Positions 10,891-22,483 of a stretch of DNA of 64,000 nucleotides are shown here, in pieces. Source of the DNA: Eurosta solidaginis (lineage: Eukaryota; Arthropoda; Insecta; Diptera; Tephritidae); NCBI RefSeq assembly GCF_040869045.1, contig NC_090321.1, positions 134,531,689 through 134,595,688 on the forward strand. Direction: 5' to 3'. The notes beneath the pieces were generated by a model that searched no databases, was not told the DNA's origin, and worked only from the letters and a program-made list of their open reading frames with translations. The position numbers were made by a program, and so were the translations under genes. Position 1 is the first letter of the stretch, and the number at the start of each line of letters is the position of its first letter.

Positions 10891-13005
10891 TGTCATAGAG
10901 TCGTACCTGGGATATATTTTCAACTCCAATGAAATTCCCCCAGTTTGCAAGTAGTCGAGCTGTGCATGCTAGCTTTAGCCGGGTTCTAAGCTCGTCGGAT
11001 TGGGGTGGGCTCTTGCTCACTACTTTTGTGCAGATACACGACCGTACAATAAAAGAAATTCATGCACAATGTACCTAACTAAACTAAACAAAAGAAAATG
11101 CAATAGAATTCAAAAAAAAAATTACCCCTTTTCTAATACGCAGACAGACTTCTCCGATGATGGAAACTCTAGATTCAAATCCGAGAAGCAATATATTCGC
11201 TTCTCCGATCTCCCCTACCCAACCATTACGAGATACACATTTGCAGTATCACCAAACCCAACCAAAATCCACAGACCTACGGCTCCATCATCCCACTAAA
11301 TTAACAACTCTATCTTTTCATCTTGATCACTTACTTATAACAATTCATTTATTAATTCGATTCAGATTCTTATACATTTTTATAATCTCAACTATACTTA
11401 TCTGCCCTTTTCTAAATTTACATTTACTTCTGGCAATTAACTTGTATTTATTCTCTTCAAATATTTGGAACACCCTAATAATTCGTTTGTTATCTTATAG
11501 TGTAAAAACTTGGTTATATATTTATATAAACGTACATATTCTTAGTTTATAAGAGATACCATTTAAGAAGAAAAGCAATACGTCGTTCTCTTAGCAAAGG
11601 AAGATTTCATATCATAATCAGACAACTGTCTGTACGTATTTACATGAGTACATATCTACATAGCTAGGTATAAACTTTTGCGCTATCGCATTGCCTTTCT
11701 GCTGTTCATATACATAGCAATATAATGATCAACAATCAAAGAGTACTTACAATTGTCCGAGCGAGGTCAGCAGGCGTCCGATGAACTGCGTCGATAGGTT
11801 GGAAAGCTTCTCTTATAAAAAATTTCTCACTACTCTACAAGTATATGTACATAGATATTTATACAGGTGCTGGGAGATTTAAACAGGAATATTAGATTTT
11901 TTTTTTTGTTTCTTTTCAAGCTCAGCAAATAGTTTACTCATTTTACCTCTATAATAATACTACCGCTAGAAATTTACGCATGCCAGTGCATCGTTTACAA
12001 AGTCTTTTAAAGGGGTTTATCCCGCTATTAGCAGCAAAAAATTCTTAAAACGAAAATGTATTATTATGAAATACGTGAATGTATCTATATTTAATTCTTT
12101 TTATATTCCTACCTAATTAAATATTGCACACGAAAATTGCATAACTTTAAAATTCAAGGTGATAATAATTTTTTTTTCTCTATTTTACAAATTTTTCGTT
12201 CTTCTTTTAAATATTGATTCGCATTATATTTAAGACACGTTGCTTGATTTTAAAGCCTTACTTAATAATATGTCGAACCATGGGGCTCCGCATTAATCAC
12301 GGAAGAAATTTGAACAATATAAATTTCCGAAAAAGATCTTGGTTCTATCGAGTAGTTTGGAGCAATTATCTCGGTTTTTTTCATATAGAACTGTTGGTGT
12401 ATTTCGGATTTCACAGAAATGTATAGATTAAAACTTTGGCATGTGGACGACCTAGCCAAACTATTTTTAGGCAGGTAAAGATACCCGGTATACGCATATA
12501 TCAGCATAAATAAATTTAAAGTTGAATGGCTTGATGACTTTGTTGCCGCCTGTATCCTATCATCACCAGTTTTTCTATTGAAAGTGATCCACTATCTTTT
12601 CCACAGCTGATGGATTCGCTTCCTGTTGAAGATCGGTGGCACGCTTTTCTTCTATGTGCCTTTTAATAAAGCATGTGTCAGCACTCGTAAGCGAATAAAA
12701 ATTTAGAAATTTCCTTTTTTTGGAATTATTGCTTTTAAATAACAAATAGACTTTAACCAATATATTTTTTCTTACTCGAACTTCACATTTTGACGATCCC
12801 AATCAGAAAGACGGAAGCTCTCACTTTTGCGGAAGCCCTCACCGATCGTTCTCCTCATATCTCTCTGATCGATTCTCTTCAAGATATTACCATTCTTAAC
12901 TGTCAGAATAAAAAACTGTTCCCAGCTAGTGTTGTTAAACGCAAAAAAAAAATGTATATTATAATTTTTCTTGTAACCCAAGAAAATCAGAAAGTCGCAC
13001 TCACA
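10891..13005 (-). repeat. 5' LTR of the Ulysses-like element (about 2.1 kb)
   Basis: Bounded on the inside by the primer-binding site and on the outside by satellite sequence (AGTATTTGATGAAA, which recurs inside the satellite at about 14543). On the minus strand it starts TGTGAGTGCG and ends CTATGACA. Its outer 1.1 kb is repeated in direct orientation at 4163-5403. It carries the uninterrupted hAT target near 11870. Short ORFs inside it are not supported as genes. Confidence 0.8.
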
Positions 13006-14280
13006 AGTATTTGATGAAATTTTAAGCTTCTAGCCGTAAAAAAGGGGGCAGAAATGACAGTTAATATGGGATATATACTATATATACCACCAATCTCTAT
13101 GATTTTGTATGAGATAGATACTATATATATTACCGATCTATACTATTTTTTCAGACAACAATGAATGCTCTACACGTAAGCATTCGGTGAAATTTGAAGG
13201 TTCTAGCTGTTAAAATTTGGCAGAAATTACGAAAAGTTTCTTATCGGAGCAATCGGTTGTATGAGATAGATATTATATATACCACCGATCTACACAATTT
13301 TTTCAGACCACAATGAATGTCCTATACGTAAGCATTCGGTGAATTTTGAGGGTTCTAGCTGTTAAAATGGGACAGAAATTACGAAAAGTTTCTTATCTGA
13401 ACAATCGGTTGGTTGTATGAGATATATAATATATATAACACCGATCTATCAAATTTTTTCATACAACAATGAATGCTCTATACGTAAGCATTCGGTAAAA
13501 TTTGAAGTTTGTAGCTGTTAAAATGGGGCAGAAATTACGAAAAGTTTCTTATCTGAACAATCGGTTGTATGAGATAGATACTATATATATTACCGATCTA
13601 TACTATTTTTTCAGACCACAATGAATGCCCTATACGTAAGCATTCGGTGAATTTTGAGGGTTCTAGCTGTTAAAATGGGGTAGAAATTACGAAATGTTTC
13701 TTATCTGAACAATCGGTTGGTTGTATGAGATATATAATATATATAACACCGATCTATCAAATTTTTTCATACAACAACGAATACTCTATACGTAAGCATT
13801 CGGTAAAATTTGAGGTTTGTAGCTGTTAAAATGGGGCAGAAATTACGAGAAGTTTCGTATCTTAACAATCGGTTGTATGAGATATATACTATATATATTA
13901 CCGATCTATACAATTTTTTGAGACATCAATGAATGCTCTATATGTAAGCATTCGGTGAAATTTGAGCCTCCAGCTCTTAAAATGGGGCAGTAAATACGAA
14001 AAGCTTCTTATTTGACAATCGGTTGTGGGGGATATATGCTATATATACGACCGATCTCATCCATTTTTTCAGACAATCATATGTGCAATATACTAAAGCA
14101 TATGGTGAAGTTTGAAAATTTGAGGGAGATATGACAAAAATACTCTTTTCTGAAAAATCGGTTATATGGGGGATATATGCTATAGTGGTCCGATCCGGTC
14201 GGTTCCGACAAATGTCTAATCGGACACCCAAATACACCCGCTCACCAAATTTTAACAAGATATCTCAAAAATTCAGGCAC
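13006..14280 (+). repeat. Satellite-like tandem array, about 154-bp unit, block 1
   Basis: Repeated landmarks such as ACAATCGGTTGTATGAGATA, CAATGAATGCTCTA, CGTAAGCATTCGGT and GGGGCAGAAATTACGAAAAG recur with spacing alternating between 152 and 156 bp (for example 13401, 13557, 13709, 13865). Alternate units share a GGTTGGTTG variant, a dimeric higher-order pattern of about 308 bp. The last units (14000-14280) are more divergent. No coding capacity. Confidence 0.9.
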
Positions 14281-14545
14281 TAGTTTGCATACAAAGGGAA
14301 GACGGACAGACGGACATGGCTAAATCAACTCAGCTCTTCATCCTGATCATTACGTTAATTTTTCTTTAAGGACTTACAATTATGAGATTCGTGACGAAGT
14401 TAATATACAATTTCATTTTCATGAAAGGTATAAAAATAGGTAGGTACTTTGTGTGAAGGTGCAAAGTTTCACGGCTTTTGTGGTCTGCATGTAAAAACTG
14501 TGACCACGAATCACATATTTCAACAATATATGACGTAAGCGTAAG
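14281..14545 (+). repeat. Non-satellite spacer (terminal module of the repeat)
   Basis: Contains GACGGACAGACGGACATGG, then GAGATTCGTGACGAAGTTAA and CATTTTCATGAAAGGTATAA, then about 130 bp that is repeated in inverted orientation at about 25437-25560. The ATTTTCATGAAAGGTAT end also occurs at 16811-16840, 52299-52325 and 60308-60334. It looks like the terminus of a mobile repeat from which the satellite units derive. Confidence 0.6.
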
Positions 14546-16850
14546 TATTTGATGAAATTTGAAGGTTCTAGCCATAAAAAAGGGGGCAGAAATGACAGTT
14601 TATATGGGGTATATACTATATATACCACCGATCACTATAATTTTTTCAAACAACTATATATGCTATATTCGTAGCCATTTGGTGAAATATGAAGCTTCTT
14701 AAAATGGGGCAGAAATTACGAAAAGTTTCTTATCTGAACAATCGGTTGTATGACATATATACTATATATACCACCGATCCATACAATATTTTCAGACTAC
14801 AATGAATGCTCTCGTAATTCGTAAGCATTCGGTGAAATTTTAAGCTTCTGGCTGTTAAAATGGGGCAGAAATTACGAAAAGTTTCTTATTTGAACAATCG
14901 GTTGTATGAGATATATACTATATATACCACCGATCTGTAAAATTTTTCCATACAACAATTAGTGCTCTAAACGTAAGCATTCGGTGTAACTTTAAGCTTA
15001 TAGCTGTTAAGCTGGGGCAGAAATTACGAAAGGTTCTTTATCTGAACAATCGGTTGTATGAGATGTATACTATATATACCACCGATCTACACAATTTTTT
15101 CAGACCACAATGAATGCCCTATACGCAAGCATTCGGTGAATTTTGAGGGTTCTAGCTGTTAAAATGGGGTAGGAATTACGAAAAGTTTCTTATCTGAACA
15201 ATCGGTTGGTTGTATGAGATATATAATATATATACCACCGATGTATAAAATTTTTTCAGACTATAATGAATGCTCTTTGCGTAAGCATTCGGTGAAATTT
15301 AAAGCTTCTAACTCTTAAAATTGGGCAGAAATTACGAAAAGTTTCTTATCTGAACAATCGGTTGTATGAGATATGTGTTATATATACCACCGATTTTAAG
15401 CTTATAGCTGTTAAGCTGGGGCAGAAATTAGGAAAAGTTCTTTATCTGAACAATCGGTTGTATGTCATACATACTATATATACCACCGATCTATACAATT
15501 TTTTCAGACAACAATGAATGCTCTATTCGTAAGCATTCGCGGAAATTTTAAGCTTCTGGCTGTTAAAATGGGGCAGAAATTACGAAAAGTTTCTTATCTG
15601 AACAATCGCTTGTATGAGATATATACTATATATACCACCGATCTATACAATTTTTCAGACAACAATTAGTGTTCTAAACGTAAGCATTCGGTGTAATTTT
15701 AAGCTTCTAGCTGGGGCAGAAAATACAAAACGTTCTTTATCTGAACAATCGGTTGTATTAGATATATACCACCGATCTATAAAATTTTTTCAGACAAAAA
15801 TTAATGCTCTTTCCGTAAGCATTCGGTGAAATTTGAAGCTTCTAGCTGTGAAAATGGGGCAGAAATTGCGAAAAGTTTCTTATCTGAACAATCGCTTGTA
15901 TTAGATGTATACTATATATACCACCGATCTGTGCAATTTTTCCAGACAACAATTAGTGCTCTAAACGTAAATTTCTTTATCTGAACAATCGGTTGTATGT
16001 CATATATACTATATATACCACCAATCTATACAATTTTTTCAGGCAACAATGAATGCTCTATTCGTAAGCATTCGGTGAAATTTTAAGCTTCTGGATGTTA
16101 AAATGGGGCAGAAATTGCGAAAAGTTTCTTATCTGAACAATCGCTTGTATGAGATATATACTATATATACCACCGATCTATACAATTTTTTCAGACACAA
16201 TTAGTACTCTAAACGTAAGCATTCGGTGTAATTTTAAGCTTCTAGCTGTTAAACTGAGGCAGAAAATACAAAACGTTCTTTATCTGAACAATCGGTTGTA
16301 TTAGATATATACAACCGATCTATAAAAATTTTTCAGACAACAGTGAATGCTCTTTTCGTAAGCATTCGGTGAAATTTGAAGCTTCTAGCTGTTAAAATGT
16401 GGCAGAAATTACGAAAAGTTTCTTATCTGAACAATGGGTTGTATGAGATATATTCTATATATATTGCCGATCTATAAAATTTTTTCATACAACAATGAAT
16501 GCTCTCTCCGTAAGCATTCGGTGAAATTTGAAGCTTCTAGCTGTGAAAATGGAGCAGTAATTACGAAAAACCTCTTATCTGAATAATCGGTTGTGGGGAT
16601 ATATGCTATATATACGACCGATCTCATCCATTTTTCAGACAATAATTTGTGCAATATGCGCAAGCATATGGTGAAGTTTGAAGCTTCAGTCTGATAAATT
16701 GAGGAAGATATGACAAAAAGCTCTTCATCCTGATCATTTCGGTATACATACTGTTGGGTCTGTCTATTTTCCTTTAAGGACATACAATTTTGAGATTCGT
16801 GACGAAGTTAATAACCATTTCATTTTCATGAAAGGTATAAAAACTAAATT
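14546..16850 (+). repeat. Satellite-like tandem array, block 2, with terminal module
   Basis: About fourteen further units of the same 154-bp repeat, less regular than block 1 and with internal deletions (around 15400, 15720 and 15970). From 16741 the array gives way to the terminal module GAGATTCGTGACGAAGTTAA / CATTTTCATGAAAGGTATAA. Short ORFs through it are unsupported. Confidence 0.88.
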
Positions 16851-17369
16851 CGGCGAATCGTCTGCCGTAACTCTTCGTAGTTTGCAACAAAGCGGTGCCA
16901 CTGAAAACGGTGAGTCTACCTGCCGCTCTTTAGCGGCCCCTCTTTTGGAGGAAATTATGCCTTTAGGAATTCTTTCATGTTATCTTTTTTTCTATATATG
17001 TTCCAACGTTAAGATTAAATAAACTTAAAAATGTTCCTGTTTTTCCCCGTTAGGCGCTTTATATAAGTGAAAGGGTTTAATGCAGTGTTGAAGTTCAAAT
17101 TCCATTTAACTGTTATTTTACAAAATTGACATTCAAATATGAAAGTTACGATTTTTTTGGATCGAGCTGGATGCACTCAGCTTAGGGCTAAGAAATATCA
17201 AGTTTTCCGCATAGTGGAATTTGGGTGGCTGTGCAATTTGTCGATAGATGTTTTTGCAAAGGCGTCGACGAAATAGTTCGTACATCTAACTAATGTAAAA
17301 GGGATTCTCTCTGTTCCATCTCGCTCTGCGGGGCCATCTTTTATTCTTTCATCTCCCAATCCGGGTGGC

Positions 17370-17700
17370 GTCAACTACCCCGTCATATGTCAGTTGGGTA
17401 AATTGGCAGCTATTAATGTCGCGAATGACGTACCGCTCATTTCCCAACACCCTGCGCACTACTTACGGTCCTTTATATTGGTGTAGAAATTTGTTGTTAA
17501 TTCCGAGAGTATTATCAACATTTCTAATGACGACATAATCTCCAACCTCGTAAGTCTTTTGTTTAACGTTGGCGGTAACCAGGCGATTGCTTTCATAATC
17601 TTGTCTGGCTTTAACAGCATCAGATGCGTTTCGCCGTATGGATACTTAGTTTCGCTTTACATCAGATTTGGGTTTTTCCTGAAAGTATTCTACCCCGAAC
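17370..17700 (-). pseudogene. mdg3-like integrase C-terminal (GPY/F) fragment
   Basis: Minus strand reads VKARQDYESNRL, KQKTYEVGDYVVIRNV, NKFLHQYKGP, then a stop where the conserved tyrosine/phenylalanine of the GPY motif should lie, then VVRRVLGNERYVIRDI. This is a chromodomain-less gypsy integrase tail, decayed. It is separated from its core at 18544-18864 by the inserted MITE. Confidence 0.72.
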
Positions 17701-17710
17701 AAATTTGAGG

Positions 17711-18388
17711 GGATGTGTGGAATAATGGTATAAGTCGAGTTACACCGTTTTTCCATAAATCAACTAAATAAAAAGAGCACGATTACATACACATACCATA
17801 TTAATCTTAGAAAATAATAGTGATATTTAACAAAGATATTAGTTTCATTTATGGAAAAACGGTATAACTCTCTAATAAAATATTGCAGTAGTGAAGCATC
17901 GAAATGGTATGAAAATATATTCAATGTCGTAGACCATACAGAACTGAAAAATAAAAACAGGGAACTCCATTGTTAAAAATAGAAAAAGTTCAAAAATGAT
18001 AAAAGTAGTAAAAAAAAAAATTGCTAAAAATAACAAACGGAAATAACAAATAGTTATAAGCACATCTAAATAATAGAATATAATGTATTTAACAATAGTT
18101 ATTAATGTATCTACTATTTTGTTTAATAAAGTATCTCAATCAAAATATTTGATATTCGATCTATGGAATAACGGTATAACTCAAAAAAAAAAAAAGAAAT
18201 CATCCATTTTTTAATAAAATTATGTATATATAAAATTTCTTACTTTTTCTTATCAAAGAATCATACTATCTAAAATCCTACCAAGTTGGATTATTATAAA
18301 TTTATTTTTACCTGCATTGTTAAGTTTTTTTCACTTTTCTCAAAAGGTTGATTCTTGAGTTATACCGTTATTCCACACATCCCCTCAA
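17711..18388. mobile_element. MITE with repeated internal motif
   Basis: Ends are inverted: TTGAGGGGATGTGTGGAATA at the left and its complement (ATTCCACACATCCCCTCA) at the right, extending about 30 bp with few mismatches. The sequence is AT-rich and has no transposase. A motif close to GGAATAACGGTATAACTC occurs five times in both orientations (about 17727, 17745, 17852, 18163, 18356). It interrupts an integrase gene, giving an internal control for its boundaries. A target duplication could be ATT on each side, but this is weak. Confidence 0.75.
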
Positions 18389-18543
18389 TTCTAATAGGAG
18401 CGTCCCGACATGTACTATGGATGTTATTCATATGGAGTTATTCATAGCATACTCTACGTCTAGCATTTTAAGGCACCATTCAGCGTGGTTTATGGGATCT
18501 GTCAGTCTTCTTCTCATCGTCTTAAGGACCCTCACTCGTTCAA

Positions 18544-18864
18544 CTAAGCTGTTCGTTTGAGGGGAGGCGAGGGATATTTGAAAATGGTCGATATTTCATC
18601 TAGAAAGAAACCTACTAAATTCAAAGATGTGAAGCATGCCTCCTTATCACTTAGAATTCGCCTCGTTCTGCTGTAATTATTAAAATATTTGTCCAGAGCG
18701 GACGTAACTTCTCTAGTATTAGTAGAGTTGGTTAGGTAAAGTATTTGCTTAGACTTTGAATTATGGGATGGGAGCGGACCAAAGTGGTCGATATGAAGAG
18801 TATCAAACGGCAATGGCGTATTAAGGATCGCATGAAAGTTCTGTGGGAGTGTGGCACACATCAA
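18544..18864 (-). pseudogene. mdg3-like integrase core fragment
   Basis: The 106-residue minus-strand frame carries the first catalytic region FDTLHIDHFGPLPS and the second aspartate in RRILSDKEACFTS. The sequence diverges after that and ends before a recognisable catalytic glutamate. The N-terminal zinc domain upstream is degraded. No function expected. Confidence 0.78.
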
Positions 18865-19069
18865 GCATTACAGCAAATTTCTAATATATTTTTCTTGGAA
18901 ATCTGTACTATTGATTTCCATAAATGAGAATAAAATTGGAAAAATTTATTAGAAATTTGCTGAAATGCTTGACTCAGCTTGCTTACAGTGTTCTCAATGG
19001 ATTAGTATCCGGTTGCACTTTGTATACCAAACCATCCATTAGATTGAAATTTTAGATCTCTTCCTTCTT

Positions 19070-19450
19070 CAGACGGCTTCGCAGAGAACTGATGGTTTCA
19101 TCACGCTCTTGGGCACATCTACGTACACCATAGTTGTACCTCTCCTATGCTGAATAGTGTAATTATAATTTTCCAGCTCGAGAGCTCACCTTGAGATTCG
19201 GGGATTCAACTGTTTCCTCTTGAGGGTCATTGCTAAATAATTGAAATCAGTGATTATAGGTCCTGAAAATTCTTAAAGCGTAAATTATGGCTTAAGTTTT
19301 AAGCTCAATGCTATGATATCTAGATGCAAGACTAGAAGCAGTTTTTGAAAAATATGAAATTGTGAGGAATCTGTTGTTTTCGTCCTGCGGCGGCAATAAC
19401 ACAGCGCTGAATCTTATTGAGCTAGCATCGCACAGATATCTCAAAGTCGG
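19070..19450 (-). pseudogene. mdg3-like RNase H fragment
   Basis: Not in one open frame. The minus strand reads DASSIRFSAVLLPPQDENNR, SYFSKTASSLASRYHSIEL and AIIYALRIFRTY in consecutive pieces. It then shifts frame before a fragment matching the end of gypsy RNase H. The motif order identifies RNase H of a gypsy pol; numerous stops show great age. Confidence 0.65.
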
Positions 19451-19480
19451 TTTTGGTTGAAATTACAAAAATATAAGTCT

Positions 19481-20473
19481 AACCTAAGTCTAACTTTTCC
19501 TCGCGTAATCTTGAAAATCTCGACGAACAACGTCAAAAAAAACAATGACAAATGAGCTACATATTACTAGTACCATTTTTATACTTTTAATTTTCATGCA
19601 TAACTGAGTTAGTTTATACTAAAATTGTGCAATTTGTGACGCCTAATATAATCTGGGGATACATACATTTATATATTTTCGCTCCTGAAAAGCTAAGGTG
19701 CTTAGCGAAACGTTGAGCTGAAATAGTGGAGTTTAATTTAACTTTGCACTAAGAAATTAATGGTCAAAAAGCCTATTTATACTGCTGAAAAACCTTTTCC
19801 TACATCAAGTTTCGAACTAGCAGAAGACTGAAAGAAAAAAACAAGAAAATGTATGAACATCCGGGAACCTGTGGGCAAATTTCTCTATGGGTTTTAAGCA
19901 CGAGACCAAAAATGTTACGTGAATCACTTTATGTAGATCTTTCAGTAACCTTTAGTTAGACCAGGTAAAACCTGGTCCCATTGAAGATAATAAATCTTTG
20001 CTAAATTGTGGATAAAAACTACAAATTTTAGATTTGAAATGAAAAGACTTGAAAATTAGCAATACAATGCGCAGAAATGTCGTTTTCATAATTAACTTTT
20101 CCGCTTAAAACTATACAAAAAAATATATGGTTTTATTGCTTAAACACATAAAAAAAAAGAAAAATAAGTAAAGTTTAAAGACATAGAAAACAAAAAAGAA
20201 AGTTTTAGAGATCTAATCGTAAATAATGGTGAAAAGTTTTCTTAGTGAAAAACAAAAATGTTAAATAATTTCGAAATGTATGAATAGTTAGGTTTCATAT
20301 ACACATAATAAATGAAAATGTACAAATATGTACAAGAAAATAAAAAATTACCTAAAACAAAGTTGAAGAGGGAGAGAAAAATAAAAATATTAATATTAAC
20401 ATATATATGTAGTGTAATCAGTTAAAATAACCTTAATAAAGAAGAAAAAGTTTAGCACTTACTTAATTGGCGA
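19481..20473. other. Unassigned AT-rich stretch
   Basis: No ORF, repeat family or RNA gene recognised. The only structure seen is a short perfect inverted repeat, GACCAGGT-AAA-ACCTGGTC at about 19959-19977. Confidence 0.5.
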
Positions 20474-20955
20474 TTAACCTTTTAAACGGTTATGGCCGTC
20501 CAACAAAGTGTGCCAGTCGCTTCTTCTCTCTGCCAACTGGCGCCAATTGGTCACACCAAGGGAGTTTAAATCGATTTCCACCTGGTCCTTCCAGCTGGGT
20601 GGGGGCCGCTCTCTTCCTCTGCTTCCACAGGCGGGTTCCGATAGAAACACTTTCTTAGCCGGAGCGTCGTCTTTCATTCTCTTTTCTTTCACTTTTCTCT
20701 CGAACACTCCCAGAGCCGGCTGCCAACAGTAGCGTGGTTGCAAAGGCGCTTATTCGCAGACTCTTTGCTCGCTCTGCTCACCAGCAAATCTAAATTTCCC
20801 GCTTCCTTTTCCAGTTTGGAGTAAGCAAAACTAACGGCGCGGGTGTTTAGGCCGATGATATAAATGTCATCAGCATACGCCAGTAATTGCACGCTTTTAT
20901 ATAATGTTATTCGAGAGCGTTTAAGTCCTGCAGCTAGTATAATTTTCTCCAGCAT
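20474..20955 (-). pseudogene. LINE RT catalytic region and C-terminus
   Basis: Frame 20955-20689 holds the YADD catalytic motif in SVQLLAYADDIYIIGLNTR. Frame 20743-20474 follows with the end domain RERPPPSWKDQVEIDLNSLG, a sequence pattern common at the C-terminus of insect LINE RTs. The two frames overlap by about 55 bp, so a frameshift separates them. Clade not resolved. Confidence 0.8.
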
Positions 20956-21038
20956 TAAATTAAAGAAATCGCACGATAAGGGTCATCCTGTCTAAAACCT
21001 CGTTTAGTTTCGAACGGCTCGGAGAGGTCCTTCCCAAT

Positions 21039-21367
21039 GGGATTCAAGGCTTTGTGTAGCGTAACTCTCTCAAGGGGTTGCCAGCGCAATATATAGGTTT
21101 TCCAACTCAATTGTCAACCTCACCTACCCGCGGCGATTCCTGTTGCATTAACAGACGAGGCTCTGGCGACCCCAAGCTCCTCATGGAACTAGGGGGTGAG
21201 GAGGGAGGGATGGCCTTTTTAATGTGGTCATATAAATCGTTCGCGAGATGGTCGGGCTAGTACCAGAACGTACCGGATCTATATCCGGCAAAGGACCATC
21301 AACATCGATAACACTCCCCAAAGCCTTCGGGGAGTGTCTTTATCTTTAATACAACAACAACAAGAAC
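21039..21367 (+). mobile_element. Short retroposon (SINE-like or LINE 3' end) with 14-bp target duplication
   Basis: The insert is flanked by AGGTCCTTCCCAAT at 21025-21038 and 21368-21381 and interrupts the LINE RT. It ends in the simple repeat ACAACAACAACAAG, as expected after target-primed reverse transcription. Just before the tail is a strong hairpin, ACACTCCCC...GGGGAGTGT. No ORF and no obvious RNA polymerase III boxes, so it may be a LINE 3' end rather than a tRNA-derived SINE. Confidence 0.85.
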
Positions 21368-21710
21368 AGGTCCTTCCCAATTGTGACTAAGCTGATGGTG
21401 TAGCCCAACGTCATTTTGCACAGCCGTATACCTTTTGCGGGGAAACCAAATTCAGACATAGCGGCATATAGGCAGCTCCTTTTCGTGCTATCGAAGGCGG
21501 CTTTAAAGTCAACGAAGTGGTGATGTGTGTCAATTCTTTTTTCGCTGGGTTTTTTCCAAGATTTGTGAAAATATGGTCGATTGTAGATTTGCCAGGTCTG
21601 AAGCCGCTAGGTCCAATCAGCCGATTCACGGTGGGCTTCAGTCTTTCGCAGTCTTTTGCGGTATCCCCTTTCTTGTGGACTGGGCAAAGAAAAAGTTAAA
21701 TAAGTAATTT

Positions 21711-22483
21711 TAATTGAAATTGAAGAAAAAAAACTAAATGTTCCAAATTTTAAATTCGAGCATTGTAGGGTTAAAGTACCAATGATCTTACTCATTTGAG
21801 GCAATAAGAATTTTCTGACGTATCGTACAAAAGAAAATTTCTAATAATAAATTATATTCAGAGAGAGAAAAGAGAAATCATTTTAATTTTCTAGCAAACC
21901 AACACACCTCACCAGGCGCCTGCTGCCAACGTTGGATCTCATCATGTAAGTTCTCTTAAGTTCAACTCTTTTATATTTTTTGGTAATATGTATATGAGTA
22001 TGTGTTCACGTATGTAGAATGAGAGAAGGTAACATGGAAAACACAAGAAAATAGCTCTTCATCATAAACAAGTGATGATAAACAAGCATTCCGGAATTGT
22101 TGCCTTTCTAATCGAATTTGAAAAAAAAATAAGTTTGATTACGGAGCGCTTTTGAAAATTTTAGATTTATTACATTTCTCTCATAATTCGCTACCAGTGT
22201 TCGCAGTATTTAAAACTGTTACCTGAGTAAAAGACTAAGTCGGAGTAAAAATTAAATTTTCGAAGTATAGTTTTTCTTCCTTTTTGAAAGCGGGCTAACA
22301 ACCAACGAATGTGTTTTTGCCATGAAACGTTTCTCAGCAAAAAAGTTATCTGCCTTATCAGATGCACATGGAGTCGGCCAAAAACGTGTAGGATAACCAA
22401 TTAGTGCTCCCATTAGCACACCACATTCTATGTGTCTTAATTGTTTAAGTTTAATTGGCGCCCACCGCGCGGCCCTAAGAGGT
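21711..22483. other. Unassigned stretch between LINE and copia
   Basis: AT-rich and without a supported gene. A 51-bp segment at 21901-21951 is bracketed by AG and GTAAGT but has no recognisable coding content. A minus-strand patch at 22190-22400 has a short ORF of no known family. Confidence 0.45.

Larger units (their letters stand above)
3050..13005 (-). mobile_element. Ulysses/Osvaldo-like gypsy retrotransposon with large LTRs
   Basis: Two direct repeats flank a minus-strand gag-pol region. The right copy (10891-13005) runs from beside the primer-binding site to the satellite junction. The left copy (3050-5403) is partial and interrupted. Gag starts near 10224 with a RING finger and ends with CCHC knuckles near 8800; protease, RT, RNase H and integrase follow in gypsy order down to 5467. 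About 2.1-kb LTRs and a tRNA-Lys-type primer site are what I associate with Ulysses and Osvaldo of Drosophila. No env ORF is seen; pol ends only about 63 bp before the 3' LTR and no clear polypurine tract is visible there. The right end lies in the 154-bp satellite, which was therefore the target. Several nonsense and frameshift changes make it inactive. Confidence 0.82.
17150..19480 (-). mobile_element. mdg3-like gypsy pol fossil
   Basis: Minus-strand order is RNase H (about 19450-19070), integrase core (18864-18544) and integrase GPY/F tail (about 17640-17370), with a MITE (17711-18388) between core and tail. Frames are interrupted by many stops and frameshifts. The combination HIDHFGPLPS, VTSALDKYFNNYSRTRRI and the tail NKFLHQYKGP resembles mdg3/blastopia-type elements. 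No LTRs, gag or RT recognised. Confidence 0.72.
20474..21710 (-). mobile_element. Non-LTR (LINE) reverse transcriptase fragment
   Basis: Minus strand from about 21700: RT fragments (CPVHKKGD; LIGPSGFRPGKSTIDHIF with the RT-2a region; VDFKAAFDSTKRSCLYAAMS in another frame), then ETKRGFRQ, the catalytic box LLAYADDIYIIG (about 20890) and a C-terminal part. The gene is broken by frameshifts and by a retroposon inserted at 21039-21367. Endonuclease and ORF1 are absent, as in typical 5'-truncated LINEs. Confidence 0.85.

Noticed and set aside
13977..16783. Several 60-100 codon ORFs across the satellite
   Set aside because: They repeat with the satellite period and are by-products of tandem repetition.
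21901..21951. 51-bp segment between TTTTCTAG and GTAAGTTC, resembling a micro-exon
   Set aside because: Open in more than one frame but with no recognisable Ig or other protein content; AG and GTAAG are expected by chance in 64 kb.
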